From assembly GCA_014653585.1 (NCBI GenBank), contig JACWEH010000008.1, positions 1-45,701 on the forward strand: 45,701 nucleotides of DNA, in the 5' to 3' direction. Source of the stretch: Pelagibacterales bacterium SAG-MED38. GTDB taxonomy: Bacteria > Pseudomonadota > Alphaproteobacteria > Pelagibacterales > Pelagibacteraceae. Made by a program: the position numbers and the translations under genes. The notes beneath the pieces were generated by a model, which made no database searches, was not told the DNA's origin, and saw only the letters and a list, made by a program, of their open reading frames with translations. The stretch's first letter is position 1, and each line of letters opens with the position of its first letter. Below, piece by piece: positions 1 to 7,916 of this stretch.

Positions 1-92
1 CATATATTGTGGTGGTTGTTGATGAAATGTCAGATTTAATGTTGGTGGCAGGAAAAGAAATTGAAAATTATATTCAAAAATTATCTCAAATG
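1..92. repeat. Left arm of 92-bp perfect inverted repeat
   Basis: Position n in this arm is the complement of position 827-n, without a mismatch, from base 1 to base 92. The arm codes for the Walker B region of FtsK on the plus strand, and its partner (735-826) codes for the same residues on the minus strand. Pairing breaks at 93/734. Because base 1 is the window edge, the arm may continue outside. It is read as a fold-back chimera rather than a biological repeat. Confidence 0.9.
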
Positions 93-629
93 GCAAGAGC
101 AGCGGGTATACATATCATTATGGCTACTCAAAGACCAAGTGTTGACGTGATTACAGGAACGATTAAGGCAAACTTTCCAACACGAATATCTTTCCAAGTT
201 ACATCTAAAATAGACAGTAGGACCATATTAGGAGAACAAGGTGCTGAACAATTATTAGGTAAAGGTGATATGTTGTATATGTCATCCGCCAACAGAATTT
301 TAAGAATACATGCACCATTTGTATCTGATAATGAGATTGAAAATATTAACAATTCTTTAAGATCCCAAGCAGAACCAGATTATATTGACGAAATTCTAAA
401 TTTTGCTGATGAAAAAGAGATAGGTGATGGATCTAAAAATATAGGTGATAAAGATGAGCTTTATCAAACAGCTATGGAAATAATAAAATCTGAGGGGAAA
501 GCATCAACCTCTTTTTTACAAAGAAAACTACAAATTGGATATAATCGAGCAGCAAGAATAATTGATATGATGGAAGGAGAAGGAATTGTGAGTAAGGCCA
601 ATCATGTAGGAAAACGTGATGTTCTTTGA
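3..629 (+). CDS. ftsK: DNA translocase FtsK, C-terminal fragment
   Basis: This is the C-terminal third of the FtsK/SpoIIIE chromosome-segregation motor. The frame is already open at base 3, so the GTG at 9 is an internal Val codon, not a start. It begins in the Walker B strand ([10 protein letters not shown]), continues through the RecA-like ATPase core ([15 protein letters not shown], then [18 protein letters not shown]) and ends with the winged-helix gamma domain that reads KOPS sequences ([20 protein letters not shown]). The N-terminal 528 residues lie on the opposite strand at 735-2318; joined at the shared Met-528 the two give a protein of about 706 residues, normal for FtsK. The stop overlaps the ATG of lolA by one base (TGATG). 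The split is attributed to the fold-back junction. Confidence 0.9.
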   Translation, partial: YIVVVVDEMSDLMLVAGKEIENYIQKLSQMARAAGIHIIMATQRPSVDVITGTIKANFPTRISFQVTSKIDSRTILGEQGAEQLLGKGDMLYMSSANRILRIHAPFVSDNEIENINNSLRSQAEPDYIDEILNFADEKEIGDGSKNIGDKDELYQTAMEIIKSEGKASTSFLQRKLQIGYNRAARIIDMMEGEGIVSKANHVGKRDVL

Positions 630-742
630 TGATTAATAGGTTAATTTTTTTATTTTTTTTATTTTCAATTGTTGAGGCTTCAGCAAATATTAAAGAAAAA
701 ATTGTTCAAAATCTAGAAACTACTAATAACTTGACATTTGAG
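629..742 (+). pseudogene. lolA: LolA-like lipoprotein carrier, 5' fragment cut by chimera junction
   Basis: The reading frame starts at ATG 629, one base into the ftsK stop, with a signal peptide ([19 protein letters not shown]) followed by IKEKIVQNLETTNNLTFE. That is the expected N-terminus of periplasmic LolA, which carries lipoproteins to the outer membrane; lolA follows ftsK in many alphaproteobacteria. After about base 742 the frame runs into antisense ftsK sequence, so the residues up to the stop at 871 are not LolA. The assignment rests on only about 38 residues plus gene order. The rest of the gene is expected elsewhere in the genome assembly. Confidence 0.6.
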
Positions 743-2318
743 ATAATTTTTGAATATAATTTTCAATTTCTTTTCCTGCCACCAACATTAAATCTGACAT
801 TTCATCAACAACCACCACAATATATGGCATTGGAAGTTTATGCTTTGAGTTATATCCATCTATATTTCTAACCCCTTCCTTAGTCATTAATCTGTATCTA
901 CTTTCCATCTCTTTAACCACCCAGCCTAGAACTGAGGCTGCTTTTTTTGCTTCTGTTATCACCGGACATAAAAGATGAGGTACACCCTCGTACGTAGATA
1001 GTTCAAGCATTTTGGGATCAATTAAAATAAATTTACATCTCTCAGGAGTATGACGATATAGTAGAGATAATATTATTGTGTTTATGCAAACCGATTTTCC
1101 AGACCCAGTTGTTCCAGCTATTAACAAATGAGGCATTAAAGATAAATCCCCAACTATCGGATTTCCAGATATACTCTTACCTAAAGCGATTGGTAATTTA
1201 ATTTCTTTTTTCTTGAAGTCCGAGTTATTTAAAATCTCACTCAAGTAAACATTTTCTCTTAACGAATTAGGTAATTCAATTCCAACAGTGTTACTTCCAG
1301 GAATAGTCGAAATTCTAGCTGACTCAGAACTAGTATTTCTAGCAATATCATCAGATAGATTTATAATCTTCGAAACCTTTACACCAGCAGCAGGTTCAAA
1401 TTCATTTAATGTAACGACTGGTCCATGACTTATTTTTTTGATTTTTCCGTTAACACCAAAGTCCAATAATATTTTTTCTAAAAATTCAGGATCACTTGAT
1501 TGGTTTTTTACAGAATTCTCTCTTTCCTTTTTAGATGGAATTTTAAGTAAATCTAGGCTTGGCAATTTAAATTTTTGTATTTCAGTTTTTTTTATTTCAT
1601 CTGCTTTTATAAAGGGTAAATCTTCTTGAATTAAATTTTTAATTTCTTCTTGTGGAATATATTCATTTATCACTTCGCTTTTGTCTGTATAATTTTTATT
1701 TTTCTTCTTAAATAAGAAAAATATTTTACTAAAAAAAATTAAAAAATTTTTTGTGCTGAAATTTACGCTAAGTAAAAAAAAGACGATGATTAAAATAATC
1801 AGAATACTGTAAAATATTGTTTCATTAAGTAAAATCAAATTTTCAAATAATCTTTCATTTAAATAACTTCCAACAAATCCCCCATTTCCATTAATAAAAA
1901 GTGCAAAAGTCGTATTATAAAAATGACTAAAAAATAGTGAGCCGAATATTGAGTATAAAATTGAATAAAAAATATTTTTAATTATTAAAAAAAAATCTTT
2001 ACTAATGAATATATTTATACCTGTTAAAATAAGTGTAATTGAGAACAGGTAAGAGATTAACCCAATAGATTGAAAAAAAAGATCTGAGATATAACTTCCT
2101 CTAAAACCTAACAAATTTTTAATTTCTCTATTATCTGGAAAAATAAAATTTGGGTCCTCCGGAGAATAAGAAATCAGAGAAATTAATAGAATAAAACCGG
2201 TTAAAAAAATTAAAAAACCAAATATTTCAGCTATTCTTTTAGCTAAAAAAGCTAATGTCATATTGATAATTTTTTTTATGTTCATATTTAAGGAATCAAA
2301 TATATCACTTTGTATCAT
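723..2318 (-). CDS. ftsK: DNA translocase FtsK, N-terminal part (3' end chimeric)
   Basis: Residues 1-528 are the membrane anchor, linker and first half of the motor domain of FtsK, which acts at the division septum. Four hydrophobic segments occupy roughly residues 30-50, 83-105, 108-135 and 163-185, followed by a Lys-rich linker. The alpha/beta parts follow (FGVNGKIKKISHGPVVTLNE), then Walker A GTTGSGK at 402-408 and Walker [12 protein letters not shown] near 502. The last three residues and stop (735-723) come from antisense lolA and are not FtsK; the true continuation is the plus-strand fragment ending at 629. The start at 2318 is the longest choice; Met codons at 2285 and 2261 are alternatives. 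It is divergent from the UbiH gene with about 30 bases between them. Confidence 0.9.
   Translation of the reverse strand: MIQSDIFDSLNMNIKKIINMTLAFLAKRIAEIFGFLIFLTGFILLISLISYSPEDPNFIFPDNREIKNLLGFRGSYISDLFFQSIGLISYLFSITLILTGINIFISKDFFLIIKNIFYSILYSIFGSLFFSHFYNTTFALFINGNGGFVGSYLNERLFENLILLNETIFYSILIILIIVFFLLSVNFSTKNFLIFFSKIFFLFKKKNKNYTDKSEVINEYIPQEEIKNLIQEDLPFIKADEIKKTEIQKFKLPSLDLLKIPSKKERENSVKNQSSDPEFLEKILLDFGVNGKIKKISHGPVVTLNEFEPAAGVKVSKIINLSDDIARNTSSESARISTIPGSNTVGIELPNSLRENVYLSEILNNSDFKKKEIKLPIALGKSISGNPIVGDLSLMPHLLIAGTTGSGKSVCINTIILSLLYRHTPERCKFILIDPKMLELSTYEGVPHLLCPVITEAKKAASVLGWVVKEMESRYRLMTKEGVRNIDGYNSKHKLPMPYIVVVVDEMSDLMLVAGKEIENYIQKLSQMSSY
735..826. repeat. Right arm of 92-bp perfect inverted repeat
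   Basis: This is the reverse complement of bases 1-92. The outer edge at 730-742 (cttgacatttgag, in lolA) matches the reverse complement of 85-97 in ftsK (cttgccatttgag) at 12 of 13 bases. That short homology is where a strand switch between lolA and ftsK could have occurred. Confidence 0.9.
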
Positions 2319-2348
2319 CTAATTTTTCTTGTTAAAATTAAATTTATT

Positions 2349-3425
2349 ATGAAAGTTTGTATAATTGGAAATAGTTTAACAAGTTTAGCTTTAGCAAAAG
2401 CGTTAACTAATAATGAGATTTTTGTTGATATTTTTTACACAAAAAAAAAACCATATTATAATAAGACAAGAACCATAGGGCTATCAAAGTCTAACATAGA
2501 TTATTTTAATAAATACATAATAGATATTAAAAAAATCTTATGGCCAATTAAAAAAATAAAGATTTTTTCTGAAAACTCAGGAAACAAAGAGATAATTAAA
2601 TTTGAGGATCAAAATACCAATCTTTTTTCTATTATGCAAAATCATAAGATATATAGTCAATTAACATCTGAACTAAATAAAAGTAAATTTTTTAAATTAA
2701 GAAAATATACTACTCTTAACAATCTTAATAAATTTAAGTATGATTTAATAATTAATTGTGATTATGATCATGAGATTACAAAAAAATTTTTTTCAAAAAA
2801 ATTTGAAAAAAAGTATGATAGCGTCGCATTAACTACAATTATAAATCATGAAAAATTAAAGTCTAACAATTGTGCTACTCAAGTTTTTACAAATAAAGGA
2901 CCCCTAGCTTTTCTGCCCATGTCTAACGACAAAACCTCAATTGTTTACTCTTCAAGAAAGGGTAGTAATAATATTGATATAGAAAAAATAATTTCAAAAT
3001 TTAATTTTAATTACAAAATAAAAAAAATTCATGAAGTTTCAAAATTTGAATTGAAATCTCTTAATTTGAGAAATTATTATAGAGGTAATATATTAGCATT
3101 TGGTGACTTACTCCATAAGCTTCATCCCTTAGCTGGACAAGGTTTTAACATGTCAATTAGAGATATTAAAAATTTAGTAGAAATTATTGGTAATAAAATC
3201 AAAGTTGGTTTACCTTTAGATCAAACTGTTTGTTCAGAATTTGAGAAAAAAGTGAGAAGTGAAAATTTTATATTTTCTCAAGGAATAGATTTTATATATG
3301 AGTGTTTTAACTCTGAAAATAAGATTAGGAATAATTTTATAGATACTACAGTAAAATATATCGGGAGAAATAAAATAATTAATAAATATTTTAAAAAAAT
3401 TGCTGATACAGGTTTACAAATATGA
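2349..3425 (+). CDS. UbiH/UbiF/COQ6-family FAD monooxygenase
   Basis: A flavin-dependent aromatic hydroxylase of the type that adds ring hydroxyls during ubiquinone synthesis. The product from ATG 2349 is 358 residues. The FAD/ribityl motif is clear: GDLLHKLHPLAGQGFNMSIR beginning at residue 252 (family pattern GDAAHxxxPxxGQGxN). The N-terminal dinucleotide motif is degenerate (IIGNSLTSLALA instead of GxGxxG), and the rest is divergent and Lys/Asn-rich. The ATG at 2349 is chosen over the upstream frame extension from 2310 because the flavoprotein fold starts directly at MKVCIIG. Which ring position it hydroxylates cannot be told. It converges on the Lon-domain gene with one base between stop codons. 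Confidence 0.8.
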   Translation: MKVCIIGNSLTSLALAKALTNNEIFVDIFYTKKKPYYNKTRTIGLSKSNIDYFNKYIIDIKKILWPIKKIKIFSENSGNKEIIKFEDQNTNLFSIMQNHKIYSQLTSELNKSKFFKLRKYTTLNNLNKFKYDLIINCDYDHEITKKFFSKKFEKKYDSVALTTIINHEKLKSNNCATQVFTNKGPLAFLPMSNDKTSIVYSSRKGSNNIDIEKIISKFNFNYKIKKIHEVSKFELKSLNLRNYYRGNILAFGDLLHKLHPLAGQGFNMSIRDIKNLVEIIGNKIKVGLPLDQTVCSEFEKKVRSENFIFSQGIDFIYECFNSENKIRNNFIDTTVKYIGRNKIINKYFKKIADTGLQI

Positions 3426-3426
3426 T

Positions 3427-4068
3427 TTATTGAAGAGTAGTGTTTTCAAATTGATCATAAGTATAAGTATTTAAAATTTCAGCAATTTTCGTTTTTCTCA
3501 TATTTAAATTCTTTGCCTCTAATAAAACCTGTTTTTCCTCTAAGCTAAATGGTGACGTCATTGCAAGTGCGTTTATTGTTTCATCTAAGCTTTGCTTCTC
3601 CAAAGCTTTCCAATTTATAATAAAACCTCTTTTTTCAAATAAAGTTTTTAAATTTTTAAAAATAAGTTCTAAATCTGAAAATTTTAAATCCTCTTTTTTC
3701 TCATCCAAATCATGTAAGTAATTTTCACAATTTATCTCAAATTTTCTGTATTTTTTATTTGAATTTATTTCTCTAATGACTTCAAATCTAATTATACCCT
3801 TTAATTCAATAAGATATCTTCCATCATTGCTTTCTTTGAAACTACTTATTTTTCCTAAACAACCAATTTTATGAAGAACAGGCAGCTTTGAATTATCAAA
3901 ATTTTTAATTGTTTTAGGTTGCACCATTCCAATAAATTTATCAGATTTCATACTATCATTAACCATTTCAACATATCTTGGTTCAAATATGTTTAAAGGA
4001 ACAGCTGTTTTTGGGAAAATAATGAAGTTACTTAATGGGAAAACAGGTATTATTTTTGGAAAATTCAT
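3427..4068 (-). CDS. Lon N-terminal (substrate-binding) domain protein
   Basis: A stand-alone protein of 213 residues with the LON peptidase N-terminal domain and no ATPase or protease part. The signature is at the start: IIPVFPLSNFIIFPKTAVPL followed by NIFEPRYVEMV. Later elements fit the family (IGMVQP, GCLGKISSF, GRYLIELKGIIRF). A helical C-terminal half includes DETINALAMTSPFSLEEKQ. Such proteins are widespread in alphaproteobacteria; their role is not settled, with peptide or protein binding assumed from the domain. No signal peptide is present. It is divergent from the sulfotransferase at 4122 across an AT-rich 53-base gap. Confidence 0.88.
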   Translation of the reverse strand: MNFPKIIPVFPLSNFIIFPKTAVPLNIFEPRYVEMVNDSMKSDKFIGMVQPKTIKNFDNSKLPVLHKIGCLGKISSFKESNDGRYLIELKGIIRFEVIREINSNKKYRKFEINCENYLHDLDEKKEDLKFSDLELIFKNLKTLFEKRGFIINWKALEKQSLDETINALAMTSPFSLEEKQVLLEAKNLNMRKTKIAEILNTYTYDQFENTTLQ

Positions 4069-4121
4069 AATTTAAATTAAATATAATATAAATATATTAA
4101 AATTTTTTAAAGATTAAATAA

Positions 4122-4970
4122 ATGATTATCTGGCTTTCATCTTACCCAAAAAATGGAAATACTTGGTTAAGATCTCTAATAAGTGCTTATTATTACACTA
4201 ATGACGGTTTTTTTCTAGATGAGAAACAACTACAAAATATTCAACAGTTCCCTGTTAAAAAATACTTAGAAACCTTTGATTATAATCCAAAAAAACCGGG
4301 AGACACAGTAAGACTTTGGGTTGCAGCTCAAGATAAAATTAATTTAGACAAAAAGATAAAGTTTTTTAAGACACATAATGCTCTAGTAAAATTAGGTTCA
4401 AATGATTTTACAAATAAAGAAAACACTCTTGGTGGGGTTTATATTGTTCGTGATCCAAGAAATGTTTTAGACTCTGTTTCAAGACATTATCAAATTAATC
4501 ATGTTAATGCTTTAAAATTAATGCAGGATGAAAAAAGTTTCACTTATGATTTCAAAAAAAAAAATGATTACAGTGATTATCAATTCATTAGCTCCTGGCA
4601 AAAAAATTATCAATCATGGAAATATAATAAATTGATACCAGTAAAATTTATAAGGTACGAAGACTTAATAAAAGAGACATTTATTGTATTTAAGGAAATA
4701 GTAGAATTTATAGATAAAATTACAAACAATAGAAAAGGATTTAGCAGAGAAAAAGCAAAAAATGCTGTCCAAAGCACATCTTTTGAAAACTTAAAAAAAA
4801 TTGAGATCGAAAAAGGTTTTAATGAGTCGATAATTGCTCGTAAAGATAATAAAAAAATACCTTTTTTTCATTTAGGTCCCAATAATCATTGGAAAAATAA
4901 TTTTGAAGAACAATTTATCAAAGAACTAAATGATATTTTTGGTAAAAATTTAGAGGAACTAAATTATTAA
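4122..4970 (+). CDS. Sulfotransferase family protein
   Basis: A PAPS-dependent sulfotransferase of 282 residues. The 5'-phosphosulfate loop is at residues 8-17 (YPKNGNTWLR), and the 3'-phosphate binding stretch VRDPRNVLDSVSRHY is near residue 110. The C-terminal element HLGPNNHWKNNF matches the PAPS-closing loop of the family. These enzymes transfer sulfate to hydroxyls or amines of small molecules or glycans; the acceptor cannot be told. It sits between the Lon-domain gene and a second, unrelated-sequence sulfotransferase on the other strand, a small accessory patch beside tRNA-Gly. No signal peptide is seen. Confidence 0.9.
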   Translation: MIIWLSSYPKNGNTWLRSLISAYYYTNDGFFLDEKQLQNIQQFPVKKYLETFDYNPKKPGDTVRLWVAAQDKINLDKKIKFFKTHNALVKLGSNDFTNKENTLGGVYIVRDPRNVLDSVSRHYQINHVNALKLMQDEKSFTYDFKKKNDYSDYQFISSWQKNYQSWKYNKLIPVKFIRYEDLIKETFIVFKEIVEFIDKITNNRKGFSREKAKNAVQSTSFENLKKIEIEKGFNESIIARKDNKKIPFFHLGPNNHWKNNFEEQFIKELNDIFGKNLEELNY

Positions 4971-5052
4971 CTTCTTAGGTGGGTATTCATAAATATTAGG
5001 TACATAATTTAAATTTCTAGAAATAATAGGTTATAATTGTAATTAAGATCTT

Positions 5053-5815
5053 TTAAAATTTATATTCTGAAATAAAATCTCTAAATTCAAAATTAAGTAT
5101 TTCAATTTCTTTTGATGAAAAAAATTTCTTCCAATCCCCTGAATTACGATTTGAAACATGATTAGTTTGAAAACCTGTTTTAGTATCAAAAGATCTATAA
5201 TTATCCTTAGAAAAATAAACTATACTTGAGTCATCTATATTCTCTTTATTTTTAATTTTAGAAATCAAATTTTCATCATTATTTTTTATTAAATTTTTTA
5301 ATTTCTTTTTTGCTATATTTTAAAGATATTTCTTCAGCATTTTTATAATTTATTTCATAACCAATAAAATTTGCAATTTCCAAAATTGTTTCAATTGATT
5401 TCTTTTCAATATTTTCGTATCTAAAAAATTTTACATAATCTCTGTTATAGGTTTTATAAACTTTTTCATATTGCAATAAGTCTTTTGCAGCCTTCAAAGC
5501 TGTATCAAAATCTGTTTTCATAAATTCTTTAAATGAAATACAAACATCTCTAGGATCTCTAATTGTTGTTAAAATCTTTGATCTTGGTAGATTAGGATTT
5601 AAAATCCTATGAATTTTAAAAACATATTTATTTGAGTCATTTTGATCGGTAAGACTTTGATTTTCGAATATTTCAAAAAATTTTTGGCTAGTTTTTGGTA
5701 TTTTTAACGGAAGAACATTTATTTTAGAAAACTTTAAGATTTCTCTTGTTACATTATACAGCCACATCGAACCTGTTCTTGGTGTCGTTGATATCCATAA
5801 TGAATTTATATTCAT
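5053..5815 (-). CDS. Sulfotransferase, interrupted by apparent +1 frameshift
   Basis: Two frames form one gene. The first part carries the phosphosulfate loop (WISTTPRTGSMWLYN, residues 7-21) and the 3'-phosphate motif TTIRDPRDVCISFKEF. It stops at KKFNKK just after an A6 run on the coding strand (T6 at 5282-5287). The second part, to 5053, supplies the family C-terminus (TNHVSNRNSGDWKKFF). Removing one base from the run gives a continuous frame of 253 residues. The ATG at 5815 is favoured because the fold begins there; ATG 5830 is possible, and the longer frame to 5923 has no domain support. The break is either a sequencing error, favoured because three other genes here show the same kind of break, or a true pseudogene, which is plausible for an accessory gene. 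Confidence 0.78.
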
Positions 5816-5963
5816 TACTATTTTTATCATAACTGTTAGGGTCAGTCGATGGACGTTTTTTCCACAGAACATCTTCAACACACTTACAACATAGTTGGAT
5901 ATATATTTTATCAAAATAGACACTTGCTTAATTTTAAAAAAGCTATTACTTTTAAAAAATTAA

Positions 5964-6038
5964 GCGGGCGTAGCTCAGTGGTAGAGCGTCTCGTTGCCAA
6001 CGAGAAGGTCGAGGGTTCGATCCCCTTTGCCCGCTCCA
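5964..6038 (+). tRNA. tRNA-Gly (anticodon GCC)
   Basis: The full cloverleaf can be drawn. The acceptor stem is gcgggcg (5964-5970) with tgcccgc (6028-6034), the last pair being G-U. The D-arm includes tagctcagtggtaga. The anticodon stem-loop ctcgttgccaacgag has the anticodon GCC. The T-arm is gagggttcgatcccc. The discriminator is T at 6035, normal for bacterial tRNA-Gly, and CCA is encoded at 6036-6038. The next gene starts only seven bases downstream. Confidence 0.97.
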
Positions 6039-6045
6039 TTAAACT

Positions 6046-6390
6046 ATGAATGATTTATTAGAAAAAAAATGTGTACCTTGTGAGGGAGGTGTTAAAGCCT
6101 TCGATGTATCTGAAATTCATAAATATCAAAAAAAAGTTGATGGTTGGGAGATTATTCAAAACGATAAAAAAGTTTATCTTTTAGAAAAAAGATTTGAGTT
6201 TAAAAATTTTTTGGAAAGTCAAAAATTTGTCAATGAAGTTGGAAAAGTCTCTGAGGAAGAGGGGCATCATCCAGATATTATTTTTGGATGGGGTTATGCT
6301 AAGATTAATATCACGACTCATGCTATAGAGGGTTTATCTGAAAACGATTTTATATTAGCCGCTAAAATTGATAATATAACTAATGCCTAA
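6046..6390 (+). CDS. phhB: 4a-hydroxytetrahydrobiopterin dehydratase (PCD/DCoH family)
   Basis: This enzyme dehydrates pterin-4a-carbinolamine, regenerating the pterin cofactor used by aromatic amino acid hydroxylases; some bacterial members act in other pterin pathways. The 114 residues are close to family size. The conserved core is visible: GWEI near residue 34, then FKNFLESQKFVNEVGKVSEE, the active-site pair of His in EEGHHPDI, and INITTHAIEGLSENDF with the third His. The ATG lies seven bases after the tRNA CCA end, so the message may begin at the processed tRNA 3' end. The stop overlaps the 3' end of purH on the other strand by 11 bases. Confidence 0.93.
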   Translation: MNDLLEKKCVPCEGGVKAFDVSEIHKYQKKVDGWEIIQNDKKVYLLEKRFEFKNFLESQKFVNEVGKVSEEEGHHPDIIFGWGYAKINITTHAIEGLSENDFILAAKIDNITNA

Positions 6391-7916
6391 AATGGCGGGT
6401 TTTTGAAAAAACCAAAACTGTATTCGTCTCGTTTGCAAATTTAATAATTTCTTTATCTCTTATTGATCCAGCAGGCTGAATTATTGCACTAGCTCCTGAC
6501 TGAACTAATTTTTCTATTCCATCAACAAATGGAAAAAAAGCATCTGATGCAGCTACTATTTCATTATTGATTTTTGAAAACTTATTCATTTTATTTATTG
6601 CAATTTCACAACTATCTAATCTACTAGGTTGTCCTGAACCAATGCCAATAGTGGATTTATTACTGGCAAGAATGATGGCATTTGATTTTGTGTATCGACA
6701 AACATTAAATGCAAACATTAAATTATCAAACTGTGATTTACTTGGTTGTGTTTTCGAAACAATTTTAAAATCCTTCTTTGAAAAAAACCTTTTTATCTTC
6801 TGATTGCATAAGTGTAAAATTATCCAAAGAGTTGAATTTCCATACTTCATTGAATGAAATTTTTGAGGAGTCTATCAGCCTAAGATTTTTTTTCGATTTT
6901 AATATTTTAAGAGCTTTTTTATCAAAACCATTGGCCACAACTACTTCAAGAAAAATTTTATTTAGCATTAATGCGAGTTTTTGAGTAATCTTATAGTTAC
7001 ACGAAACAATACCACCAAATGCACTCATTGGATCAGACTCTAACGCAGATTTATAACTATCTAAATTATTTTTCAAAGCTGAGACACCACAAGGATTTCC
7101 ATGTTTAACAATAACTGTACCGATGTTTTTTGGTAATGATTTTGAAATAGTAATTGCAGCCAAAATATCATTGTAATTATTATAACTTAAAGTTTTTCCA
7201 TGTATTTGCTCAAATTTATTTTTTTTATTTTGAGAATAGAAAGCACCCAATTGGTGAGGATTTTCTCCATACCTAAGATTTTCTATTAAATTAGTGTAAA
7301 GAATATTTCTTTTAGGGAAACAGATATTGTTAAATTTATTGAAATAATTTGAAATTACGGCATCATAATAGGCGGTCTCGCTAAAAGCTAACCTAGACAT
7401 TTTTTCTCTAAATTTTAAAGAGGTACTACCTTTATTTTTTTTTAACTCATTTATAAGCTCTGAATATTGATCGGTAGAAGTAATTACAGTCACATCATTA
7501 TAATTTTTGGCAGCAGCTCTGACCATAGTTGGTCCACCAACATCAATATTTTCTATTATTTTTGAATGGATTTTTGTTTGTTCAATCGTTTTTTCAAATG
7601 GATAGAAATTTACTATTACTAAATCAATATTCTCAAAATCATTTTTTTTAATATCACTCAAGTGAGATTTGTTACTTCTTTTGTTTAAAATTCCAGCATG
7701 TATTTTCGGGTGTAAAGTTTTGACTCTTCCATTAAGTATTTCCTTAAATCCTGTAAAATCTGAAATATCTAAACATTTGAATTTAAGTTTCTTAATTATT
7801 TTAAATGTTCCACCAGAACTAATTATTTTGATATTATTTCTTCTCAACTCTTGTAATAAAGGCTTAAGATTGGATTTATCAGATAATGATATTAAAGCTG
7901 ATCTAATTTTTTTCAT
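6380..7916 (-). CDS. purH: Bifunctional AICAR transformylase/IMP cyclohydrolase PurH, apparent frameshift
   Basis: PurH carries out the last two steps of IMP synthesis. The first frame, from ATG 7916, holds the cyclohydrolase (MGS-like) domain (ISSGGTFKIIKKL, LNGRVKTLHPKIHAGIL) and the start of the transformylase domain (LRYGENPHQ, VIVKHGNPCGVSA, DPMSAFGGIVSCN). It then ends early near 6765. The second frame continues with the rest (GSGQPSRLDSCEIA, AASDAFFPFVDGIE, SAIIQPAGSIRDKEI) and the typical terminal RHFRH. The switch is at seven T on the coding strand (A7 at 6781-6787); with six the frame is continuous and gives 511 residues, the family length. Since purH is normally needed for purine synthesis, an extra base call is the likely cause. 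Its ATG overlaps the heparinase stop (TAATG). Confidence 0.93.

Noticed and set aside
743..871. Continuation of the lolA frame to a stop at 871
   Set aside because: This stretch is antisense ftsK brought in by the fold-back; only the codons up to about 742 are LolA-like.
5849..6049. Open frame of 66 codons across the tRNA-Gly gene
   Set aside because: It covers the complete tRNA and has no protein-like features; the cloverleaf explains the sequence.
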